NCBI GenBank assembly: GCA_030267965.1
Contig: BRYA01000357.1
Coordinates: 1 to 62,268, forward strand
Source of the DNA: Triparma columacea
Taxonomy: Eukaryota > Sar > Bolidophyceae > Parmales > Triparmaceae
Direction of reading: 5' to 3'
DNA: 62,268 nucleotides
Shown in pieces: positions 1 to 10,502 of the stretch. A program made the translations under genes and the position numbers. The notes beneath the pieces were generated by a model. The model did not search any database. It saw only the letters and a list, made by a program, of their open reading frames with translations, and was not told where the DNA came from. Within the stretch, counting starts at the first letter, position 1. The number at the start of each line of letters is the position of its first letter.

Positions 1-65
1 AACCCTAACCCTAACCCTAACCCTAACCCTAACCCTAACCCTAACCCTAACCCTAACCCTAACCC
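1..65. repeat. Telomere, (CCCTAA)n C-strand repeats
   Basis: Ten uninterrupted copies of AACCCT plus a partial copy lie at the extreme left, in the orientation expected for the C-rich strand running inward from a left chromosome end. The sequence therefore begins at a true chromosome terminus with a TTAGGG-type telomere. Confidence 0.97.
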
Positions 66-500
66 CATACACATCTACTTCACTTCCATTATACTCACAA
101 ATCACTACAACACTTCCACCACTCTTCAAAACCCCATCCACATTTACTACACTTTCTTAATTCTCACACACATCATTCCACATTACATCCTCCTTTATTC
201 TAATCTCTCCCTTTATTTTTCTCTCTCCCCTTCTCAACCTCACTCTCCCTCCTTTTTTAGATCTCATACACATCTACTACATCTCCATTATACTCATAAA
301 TCACTTTAACACTTCCACAACTCTTCAAAACTCTATACACATCTACTACATCTCCATTATACTCACAAACCACTATAACGCTGCCACAACTCTTCAAAAC
401 TCCATACATATCTACTACACTTCCTCAATACTCACAAATCCCATTAACACTTCATCAATACATCTAATACGCTTCTTAAATACTCACAAACCAATATAAC
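66..500. repeat. Subtelomeric degenerate 69-bp tandem repeat
   Basis: Blocks beginning with a CATACACATCTAC-like word start at 66, 135, 265, 334 and 403, with a shortened copy near 456. The spacing is exactly 69 bp for 66-135, 265-334 and 334-403. Copies share the words CTCACAAATCACT and CACTTCCACAACTCTTCAAAA but are diverged. The stretch at about 180-264 between copies two and three is pyrimidine-rich and does not align well. The strand shown is almost G-free. No coding potential is seen before 598. Confidence 0.8.
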
Positions 501-597
501 ACTCCCACAATACACAACATACACCTGACTACTTACATAATAATCAAACCATAACAAATCAAATCAATTTCTCCTACAAATGTTGCTGCCCTTTTAG

Positions 598-3500
598 TCA
601 CTCCTCATCCTCATATGGCACAACACTGCTTACTTTAGCCTTCCCACCTCCCACTCCTATAATATCTCCACCATCAGCGCCTCCAACACTTGCCCTCCTG
701 ATACTTGCTCTCAAAGCACCTGCTACACCACCCTCAGCTTCAGCATCAACACTTGCTCTCCTCACACTCTCTTTCCTTCTAGCATCTCCATCTTGTGGAA
801 TGAAGTCTACTGGTACTGTTGCTTTTCTCACATCAGTAAACCACTCTGGCTGCTCCTCTTCCCATTTTGCCCAGTTTAACTCAACCCATTTCTTAATTTC
901 TCCTTCAATTGAGACCCAATGATGCCTTGACCTTTTAAAGACTGAAAACATTATTGCATCACTTTCCCCTTCAAGGAAATATGCCATTGACATATCCTTC
1001 CCTCTTTGTATGCTCCAAAAAGTGTGCAAGTACTTCTTTTCAATATTCAAAAAGAAGACAGATAAACACAGGGTTGTTATAGGTATGATATAATTCAAAA
1101 TTGATGATGCAATATCAGTAGCACTCTCGTCGACATAAGATGAGGCTATATATATGGACATTGGTAGGCTCACCATTGTCATTATGAGACCAAACAACCA
1201 ATATACTCCACCAACTTCATTAGGATGTCTAAACTGCACGATTGAAGTGAAGTCTACAATAATCTTTACGATCACTCTGAATTGAAAACTTGTCACTATC
1301 TCCAATCCCCCAGCTGGCATCCAATACCAAAAGTCTCCCCTCAATATCTTAACCAACAAGTATAGACCAAGGTCAGCTCCAATGTAGAGAAAGGCCCAAC
1401 TACCTCCTATCAACCCAAGAAGAACTATTGTTGTACATCTTATGAGAAGCATTCCTGTAGTGAACAGCATCATGGACACAAATACTACTATTCTCTTGCT
1501 TGCTTTTGCAGGTATATACCCATAGAAGTCTGGTGCCTGTTCTCTCTTACCAGGGTCTGTGTCCCAGTCATAACTGATAGTTGCTGAGGCAAAGCCTGTT
1601 GTAATTGCTGACACTGCAACTGAAAGCCATGCTGAAGTTCCAACCTCTTTGTCACTGGTTGATATAGCCATAAGTTGGATGATCACTCCAGGGATTGCCT
1701 CAGCAAACATCTCAATAACTTTCATCATAGTCAATTCAAACATTGGGTCAATTGCAGTCCCAACCTCTTGCTTTGCTCCAGTTGCTACCCTGTAAGCATC
1801 AACTGCAGGCTTGTACCCAAACAAGATTGGAATCCACTCCCTGAACACCCTCTTCATCCCCAGCTTCTTGTTCTGCACCCAAACGCAAAACATCTGAATC
1901 CCAATTGACGCAACCAAACTTGTCAAAGATGCATTAAAGTATCCATACTTCTCATCAGTCCAAAACATGTACGTCACATAAACATCAGTCAGCAAATCAG
2001 CCATACTTGTGACAGCGCCTACAGTTACCCTAGCCTTCAACCCCCAAGGAACTTCCTCCAATAGCCTGTAGCTAATTGTCTCAAGCATAGGTCTGAACCA
2101 TTCATACTCCTCATCAAGTTCCTGTAGAGCAGGGAAATTTAAGATGAAGGCATCTACAGCAGCAGCTGGCTGAGTATTAATAGCCAAACTCCTCGCTAGA
2201 GACTCTCCAATCTCCCTTCCTTCCTTCTCTCCCAGCTCTACAGCCTTACCCTCTACCTTCCTCAACTTACACAATTTGTTCTTGACAACAGCGCCAAGCA
2301 TTGGTTTGACAAACGCGTACTTCTCTGCAGCCTGTCTCAGAACGTAGTTTGACCCTATGAATAACCTCACTGTCTCCTCCTTTGTCGTTCCCTTCTTCCT
2401 GAAACTTAGTGCAATCAACAGTTGCTCACCCAACAATTGTCCTACTTTGTTAGGATCTAAACCTGCATAGTCTTGTGAAGTATCATTCACAGCATGTGAA
2501 GCAATAAGTGAGCCTCCATTGTCCAAGCCAACACTTGCTCTCCTTACACTCTCTCTCCTTCTTGCATCTCCTGCTCCTGGAGTGTATTCAACTGGCACTC
2601 TAGCTCTCATAGCTTTGTCAAACCACTTTGGCTTCTCCTCCTCCCATCTATCCCAATTTGCCTCTACCCAAACTCTTACTTCCTCTTCAATTGACTTCCA
2701 ATGGTGTTTTGACATTTGAAAGGTGTAGGCTGCCTTAGCTGCACCGTCATTTCCTGCCCTGAAGCTTTTTATTGTCAAGTCCTTTCCCCTTTGAAAGCTC
2801 AAGAAGGTGCTCCAGTATTTTTTCTCAATGTTAAAGAAGAAAAAGGCTAACAACACAACTGTACATGGTATAACTGATCCAACTACTGTCCATGCAAATT
2901 TGAGTTGCTCCTTTGCAACATCTCCCCTTTCAGCTACTAATATGGCTATTGGAAGGCTTCCCATCGTCAACACAAATCCAAACATCCAATACATCCCTCC
3001 AACCTCATTTGGGTGCCTAAACTGCACAATTGATGTAAAGTCTGTCACCACTTTCACCAACAGTCTGCAGACAATACTACTCACTATTTCTGCATTGCCA
3101 CCAACAGGCGCCCAATACCAAAAGTCTCCTCTGAAGATCTTCACCAACAAGTACAGGAGCATATCAGCACCAATATAGAGAGAGACCCATCTGCCACCAA
3201 GGAACCCTAACACAACTATTGTCATGCACCTTATCAAAAGCATACAAGCACTAAAGAACATCATTGAACCAAATATAATAGATCTCTTCGTGGGATTCGC
3301 AGGCACATACCCATAGAAGTCAGGCACTTGTTCTCTCTTCACTGGGTCAGTGTCCCAGTCATAACTGATGCTTGCTGATGCAAATCCTGTCGTCAATGCT
3401 GAAACTAAAAGTGAGAACCAAGCTGCTCTTGAAATATTCCCTTCATTTGTTGCAATAGCCATAAGTTGGATGATCACTCCAGGGATGGCTTCAGCAAACA

Positions 3501-6500
3501 TCTCAATCACTTTCATGATACTCAACTCTGTAAAGGCATCTGCTGCTTGTCCAGCCTCTTGTTTTCCTCCCTTTGCCACCCTGTAAGCATCAACTGCAGG
3601 CTTAAACCCAATCAAAATAGGAAATAACTCCCTTAACACCCTCTTCATCCCCAACTTCTTATTTTGTCCCCAAACAATTAATATCTGAATCCCAATTGAC
3701 ACAACCAAACTTGCCAAAGATGCCTTAAAGTACCCATACTTCTTATCTCTCCAAAACATGTTTGTCACATACACATCAGTCAGCAAATCGACCATGCTTG
3801 TGGCAGCACCAATGATGACCCTTGCTTTTAAGCCTAAGGTAGACTTCATAAATAGTTTCTTAACTGTCTCCTCAAGCATGGGCCTTAACCACACTTGTTT
3901 ATTCATGACTTCTTGCACTTCATTGAATTGATGTGCCCATTCATCTACTGCATGTGCTGCAGTTGCTGTGGTTAACATGACTGCTGTCATTGCACTCCCA
4001 ATCTCCCACCCCCTGGCTTCTTCCTCACTCTTATCTTCTCCCTCATTTGTCGCTCTCCTTGTAAATCTGTTCATAACCACAGCATACAGCATAGTTCTCA
4101 TGAAACCATGCTGCTCTGTAATCTCTCTCAGTGCCCTATTGGCCACAATGAATTCCCTCACGATCTCTACCTTACTATCCCCAGAATTCCTTTTCTTCAC
4201 TCTCTCCATCAGCTGCTCTCCAAACCTCCTCCCATCCTGTTCCCTTGCGTCAGTGCTCTTCAGCAGATTATCAAAGTAGTAAGCAGCATCAGTTGCCATG
4301 TTCAGGTGCTTAATTACTCTCTGTTTGCTGGCAGCTTTTTCTAATCCCATTTGTCTAGTCATAAGTTCAACATCTGTCCTCATGTGGTCAGCCTCCGAGA
4401 ACCTTACAGCTGTGAATCGCCCTTCCTGTTCAACTGTGAGTACAAGTGTCTGGTTGTTGACTCTTTGAAGCTCAAGCTGGTAGTCAGCTCGGCTTTTAAG
4501 ATCCCAGAAGAATGCTGCAACTTCCTTGAGGGGTGCTCTCATATTTATTGAAGTCTTCCCCCATCCCATTCCCTTCTCTGCCTTTATCAATGTCTGCCCA
4601 GTCAACCCACTGCTGATCTCTTGAGCTCCGTCAATCTCGTCAAAGTGACTTTCAATACCTGGTGCTCCCTCAATTGCAATCTCCTCAAACTTTGCAATGA
4701 TCTGCTGTCTCTTAAAGGCGTCAATATCTTTGCTCTTGTCAAACTTCTTCCTCAAGTTTGAGACTTGTGAAAGAAACCTTGGTGCAAGCTTGTTCATGAT
4801 GGAAGAGTAGAATACACCACCAAGGTCTACCTTTGTTGTAAAAGTCACTGATGTTTGTGGCACATCTCCAACAGTGTGAAGGGGCTCGAATATCCATACT
4901 GTGTGTGCCTTCCCTAAAACATTCCCAGCCTTCATTGGAAAGTCTTCATGAAACTCCTCTGTATCTGCGACATCAATGATAACTTTGCCATCCTGTTGCT
5001 TGCACCAGGTAACTTTACTCCGACCATCACGAGGAGAAAAACCAGGGAGACCAAGTCCCCTCGTTGTCACATAGTAGTTGGTGTGTGGATTTACTTTGAT
5101 GACTTTCAAAAAAGTTATTCCATTCTTCTTAGCTTTCTTAAATTTCTCCCTGCTGTCTAGACCAACTATTTCACTTGCTGCACACTCCTCCACACTTGCA
5201 TCAACCACTGTAGTGGCAAAACCAGTGCAAAGACTTTCCCCATCAACATGAACTAGCTTCATCTTGACCCTCTCATCAGGACTCTTCAAATCATCAAAGT
5301 TCTTATCCACCTTGCACTTCTCATAGAACTCCTTCCCATTCCTGATTGCATCCTCCTCCTCATCTGTATAATCTTGGGGCACATTCTTAATGATGTTGGC
5401 AAGAGATGATAATGCAGCTTTGTCAATCAATTCGTCTTTCTTCAAGGCATCAGAAATCTCATACAGCGCCTTTAGTCCAAGAGGGATATTTTTGTTGATG
5501 AGAGTAACGGGAATATGCCCTCCTGCATCAGCAAATTGCAGAAGTTGTATTTTGCACTGTGGCATGTCTCCAATTGACTTAATTTTGCTGGCAATGAAGA
5601 ATGCCTTGGTTATTCCTCTGACAAGCTTTCCCACATTTCCTCCATAGTCAACATCTTTGTCAATAGAGCAGCACGCTACAGTCATGCTGCCATCGTGATT
5701 TCTTTTCCAGACATGCTTAAACACAAACTCTCTGTTGTGCAGCAATGATGGCATTGTCTTGACTGTGGCAAATGCCTTCTCGTTTATCCTTCCTTCCCCA
5801 TCCCTTATTTCTAATCTTGCAGGGTTACCTTCGTCTCTGCTTATGGCATTTCTCTCTCTGCTGCAATACTCAAAGTAGTATGCAGCAGCCTCCTCTGCTG
5901 AACAATCAGCTACTCCCCAAGCTTTTCCCAGGGCAATGCTCCTATCATCACCTTTCTCCTGCTGCCTGTGCTTTATCTCCATCTTCACTCCCTCATAAGG
6001 TGACTCGAGAGGCCTCCACCCTCCTTCCTCCTCCCGACCAAAGAGCTTCTCCAAGTCCCCAAACACCTTCTTCTGGTCCTCCTCCAACTCAACACCCTCC
6101 CTCATCCTCTGCACCAGAACCCCCCCGACCTCAGCATCAACTTCCTTCCTGTTCCTCCTGAACTTCTTCTGCAACCTGTTGGCTTCACCAAGCTGGCTCT
6201 TTGCAAGGTAGTCAATAGCATTGTCCATCAGTGTCTTATGAATGCCACTAAATTTCAGATCAACTGTTTGAACACGTGTCACTCTGCAGACATTTGGGGC
6301 AACCTCGTTGAAGAAGTAGACACCTTTAGTCTCTGCTAGCACAAACCCTTCCTTACTGAGATCTTTGAAGCCTCCTCCAGGGTACTTTGTCAGTGGCACA
6401 AAAGCTAACATGTATGAAGTCCGGCCATTCTCAAGTTTGACTTCCTTCCACACATACCAATTCTCAAATAGTCTATTGGTGGCGGCAGGGACCTTCACGC

Positions 6501-9500
6501 CGGCATGACAGTGCATGCTTCTAGTTCCCTCAAAATCATTCCTGATCACCCATGGTAAGTTCCCATTATTTTTTAATTGCTTCTCAGATAGTGCAAATGT
6601 GTCAAGCAGAAATGCCTCTGCCAATACACCCTTTGCTGACTTGTCCACAGTGACCCCATAGGCTCCCCACACGTTGTCCCCCTCTCTCCACAGGAACTTG
6701 TCTATGCCCTCCTTCAGTGTCCCCTTGACTCTCTTCCCCTTTGTGTGAAGTTCCTTCTCTAGACTCCCAACCGTCTCCAACATTGCCTCCTCCTCTATTG
6801 TCAGAGGCGGTGCCCTTGGCATGACCTCTTCTACAAAGTGTCTTTTCCTCCTCTCATCAATGACAGCAGGCTGTCTGAACTCATCCATTATTTCATTGAG
6901 AATTCCTTTCAATGAGGTATAGGCAGACTTGGTGTCGCTTTTCCCGTCAATTATGAAACTAGTGCGCGCCCTTATCAAACTAGGGCGCGCACTTATGAAA
7001 CTAGGGCCGGCACTTATGAAACGAGGGCGCGCACTCTTTGAGCTTTTGACTGTGCAAACATCAGCTTCTGATTTCATCTCTGTTGCTCTCTCCTCTGCCT
7101 TAAGAGTTCCCACCACAGTGACTGCAGTTTGTCCAAACTCAAAGTCAGTGAAGCTGAGCTCCCCCTTAATGACACCTCGCTTGACAGTCTTGGTATTTGT
7201 TAAAGCTAGAATCTCGACAAGCTTTGCAGTTGCCTCGTCAGAAAGATCGTCCTCATCAAGGGGTGCCAATTCCATAATGTTCGTTGATTTGCCAGGGGAG
7301 ACGACCTTGACGTCGAGCAGAAATTCGACGACCTTACTCCTCCTGTCGTAATACTTCCAGTAGACGAGTCTATGAATGACCCCTTCCTTTTCGTCATACT
7401 CCTGGAGGGTCTTCCTTCGGAACTTGCCCTGCTCACAATCCGTGAGGAGAAAGTCAATGATCTTGTCGCGCTCGTCGTGGAAGACATCAGCGAGCTCCAT
7501 AATCTTCACATCGTCGCCGGTAGAGTTGTCAATGAGGCCTTCAACGGCTCCTCGGTCATCCAGAAGCTTGACAAGTTCGACTTGTTCGAGACCAAGAGCT
7601 GCGTAATCGATATCAACTGGTCCTTGCGTAGTGGAAGAGGCGTGATCGGGGCTAGAGAGGGGCTGCAGGGGGTCTTTGTTCCTGACGGTGTTGTCAGGAT
7701 CTAATGTCATGGACTGAGCGGCAGTGGCGTGGCTGACAGTCGCAAGGCCGTTTTTAGAGTCTGCGGTAATGGCGATTATGGTGCTTGTTAGTCAACATGA
7801 TCTCTTCGTTTCTGTGTAGCATACCAAGCGCCTCACGCGGTCGCCGGAGACAGAACCAATGCGGTCGCCGCAGAAGCGCCCCATGCGGTCGCCGCAGAGG
7901 GAACCCATGCGGTCGCCGTAGAAGCGCCCCATGCGGTCGCCGCAGACGGAACCCACGCAGTCGCCGGAGACGGATCCCATGCGGTCGCCGCAGACCGGCG
8001 CGCGCATGTGTGCCGCGGCCGCCGCCCGTCGAGCTCGACGCAGATGGCCAGGCCCTCCGCGAATGGCTCCGCGTGTTCCGCACAAAGGCGGTGAGAAAAA
8101 ACTACAAAGTTTCAACGCGCCCTCCTGCGACTCTCCCGCTCTCCCCTAGAGTATCAAATTGTCCTTTTTCTCTTCTGCCGCTCAACGCACAACTCACCTT
8201 GTCCTGCTTCCTTGTGGCCGTTTTTGGAGTCTGCGGTAATCGGCGATTATGGTGTTTGTTATGTTAGTCAACATGAAGAGATTTCAACGCGTGCTCCTCG
8301 TTTCTGTGTAGCATATCAAGCGCCCCACGCAGTCGACGGAGACGGAACCCATGCGGTCGCCGCAGAAGTGCCCCATGCGGTCGCCGCAGAAGTGCCCCAT
8401 GCCGTCGCCGCAGAAGTGCCCCATGCGGTCGCCGCAGAAGTGCCCCATGCGGTCGCCGCAGAAGTGCCCCATGTGGTCGCCGCAGACGGAACCCAAGCAG
8501 TCGCCGGAGACGGATCTCATGCGGTCGCCGCAGACGGAACCCACACGGTCGCCGGGGACGGATCCCATGCGGTCGCCGCAGACCGGCGGGCGTTTCTGTG
8601 TAGCATATCAAGGGTCTCCCCCCCTACAACCCCCTGAAACGAACTTACCTCGGTCTCGTCCAGCGTCCTCATGAGAGCTTTTAGATTTAGAGACTGTGAA
8701 GGGGACGACACAACACATTGCAAAAGTGAGCAAAAAATATAAAGCTTCAACGCGCCCCCCCGCGACTCTCCCGCTCTCCCCTAGAGTATCAAATTGTCCT
8801 TTCTCTCTTCTGCCGCTCAACGCACAACTCACCTCGTCCGGCATCCTCATGACCATTTTCAGAGTCTGCGGTAATGGCGATTATGGCGTTTGTTATGTTA
8901 GTCAACATGAAGAGATTTCAACGCGTGCTCCTCTTTTCCTTGTAGCATATCAAGTGTCTCTCCCCCTACGACTCCCTGAATCGAACTTACCTTGGTCTCG
9001 CCCAGCGTCCTCGTGAGAGCTTTTAGATTCAGAGACTGCGAAGGGGACAACACATTGCAAAAGTGAGAACAAATTACAAAGTTTCAACGCGTCCTCCCGC
9101 GACTTTCCCGCTCTCTCCTAGAGTATTACAATGAAATTTCTCTCTTCCAGCTCTCAACACACAACTCACCTTGTCCGGCGTCCGTGTGATTGGGACCTGA
9201 GGGGAGCTTGGAGGCAGCTTCGGTCTTGCCGGCACTATTCACGACTCCAGCATCTGCGTTTACCTGTCCCTCGGCGTTGATATCGAGATTATAGAGTGAA
9301 TCGTCATTGCGTGCAACCTTGAGCTCCCTGTCTTTGTCAGTCACACATTCAACCACTTCTCCTTCGTCATGATCTCTATCAGTTGTGTCCATGGTATCAT
9401 TGTCATTGGTGTCGCTTTTTAAAAGTCTGTTCTCAATGTCGTCCACGGTGTTGTTGCGACCAGCGTCCAACCTGGTGGGATCGTAACTAGTGGCGATGGT

Positions 9501-9506
9501 GTTCAT
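598..9506 (-). CDS. Giant START-domain / tandem XK-like membrane protein
   Basis: My model has six exons: 9506-9170, 9035-8991, 8865-8833, 8693-8649, 8230-8198 and 7760-598, giving 2,551 aa. The last exon alone encodes about 2,386 residues. Seen: an acidic N-terminus, then four micro-exons repeating an HEDAGR-like peptide. Three START/SRPBCC-like lipid-binding domains follow at roughly 520-700, 765-955 and 990-1180, with a partial fourth at 1215-1300. Two copies of a roughly 600-aa module come next, each a helical soluble part followed by a multi-helix membrane part at roughly 1475-1825 and 2070-2420. The membrane parts share LLTDVYVT, MKVIEMFAEAIPG and YDWDTDP. The LTDV and EAxPxxxxQL patterns resemble XK-related lipid scramblases, which is family inference. 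RRASV motifs follow each module. A membrane lipid transfer or scrambling role is inferred only. Alternative: only the 2,370-aa ORF from the ATG at 7710 is translated. Confidence 0.7.
7837..8004. repeat. 24-bp minisatellite, 7 units (intronic)
   Basis: Units with the core GCGGTCGCCGCAGA recur at 7837, 7861, 7885, 7909, 7933, 7957 and 7981, exactly 24 bp apart. The array lies inside intron 5 of the giant START/XK gene. Because 24 is a multiple of three, several frames are open on both strands and give artefactual octapeptide ORFs. Confidence 0.9.
8198..9035 (-). repeat. Tandemly duplicated micro-exon/intron units
   Basis: Four micro-exons of 45, 33, 45 and 33 nt (9035-8991, 8865-8833, 8693-8649, 8230-8198) are all phase 1-1 and all encode variants of S-x-x-x-HEDAGR. 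The introns are homologous too. Those after 45-nt exons start GTAAGTTCG and end TACCGCAG. Those after 33-nt exons start GTGAGTTGTG and end CTTC(A/G)CAG. The last intron (8197-7761) starts like the second type and ends like the first, as if a 45-nt exon had been lost there. The end of the first exon (HTDAGQ) and the start of the last (DSKNG) are homologous to the array. Confidence 0.7.
8329..8592. repeat. 24-bp minisatellite, 11 units (intronic)
   Basis: A second array of the same 24-bp unit runs from 8329 with starts every 24 bp to 8569. The central five or six units are near-identical (GAAGTGCCCCAT core), which suggests recent expansion. It lies in intron 4 of the giant gene and is the homologous copy of the array at 7837-8004. 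Confidence 0.9.
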
Positions 9507-10502
9507 GGTTTTGGGCGGAAGCTGAGCTTTGTGTGGAGGTCGGCAGGCGACTGATAATACGGTCTAGCAAGCTTCTCTCTCGGTCTTTGAAGCGTGTACA
9601 CTGCCTTCAATCGAGGGGGGGAACTTCGAGCGACCAGTTGAGTGTCTTCAAAATTCCTGTAGGAGGGACAGTCGCAGAGAACTTTGGTTCCTGCAGAAGC
9701 TGCGAAATATTCGCCGCCCGCCCTTCCGACCACACGTAGGTAGAACTTGACGAGGCTGAATCCGACTAGTACGACGACGGTACCAAAAGGTGATTTAAGG
9801 GGTCAACAGGCGATGGTTGAAGCACTGAGGAGGGGATGGAAGGAGGGACTTACGGGCGTTAGTTTGACGTACGGGTGATAGTGAGTGTATCTATCAAATT
9901 GAGAGTAGCGGGGTGAAAATACAAGTCGACTCATCTATCAATCACAAAAAAACTTGCAAAGAAGGGTTTCCGACTCGTGCGTGTGTTTTACAGTTGGCTT
10001 TTTCGGCTACTACTACAGGCCCCATCATGTCATCATCACGATCAGGCCCATAGAACCCCTCAATATACCACTCCGGTCCAATTTCAGGCCTTCCCGCCCC
10101 TCTTCGCACATTCTCACCTTCCAAATGTGGACTAAAATTGCTTGTGCTCACGACGTCGGCCTGGAGTGGTGTGAGCTGGTATTATGCTTCAGTCAACACT
10201 TCAAGCCGTCAAACTCTATTTTCTGAGTGTTGTGTATTAGTATCAATCTTCTTGTTGCAACGAATACGACAATGCGATGTAAATGAGGTTGGAGTATTAA
10301 GGAAAAAAAATTGTTTTTTTGCAATTCCTAAACAAGCATCCTGTTGCCACACCCCCGTCCGCTCACTCCTTTCGCCCCTCCTCTGAAAGTCGCGATGCCC
10401 TCAAAAATGTCATTTGGCACTGCAATTTTGTTCGCGTCCTATTTAAAGTCCCCCCCCCCCTTCTTTCCCCCGCTTCCCCCCTTCCCCCTTTCCTCCCTCT
10501 CC
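9507..10502. other. Intergenic region, no confident gene
   Basis: This 1-kb stretch separates the 5-prime end of the giant gene from the 3-prime end of LeuA. Short open frames exist on both strands, none with a convincing start, splice context or recognisable family. The first few hundred bases should hold the promoter of the giant gene. A pyrimidine-rich tract near 10450-10500 abuts the LeuA stop. Confidence 0.5.

Noticed and set aside
7785..9016. Several overlapping ORFs on both strands coding octapeptide repeats such as VAAEVPHA or RRPHGALL
   Set aside because: They are products of the 24-bp intronic minisatellites; every frame stays open because the unit is a multiple of three and lacks stops. 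No supporting start, family or codon pattern.
9942..10151. Minus-strand 69-aa frame with an ordered-looking peptide, possibly an exon
   Set aside because: It starts at GTG, has no clear splice partner and no recognisable family. Not enough to call a gene.
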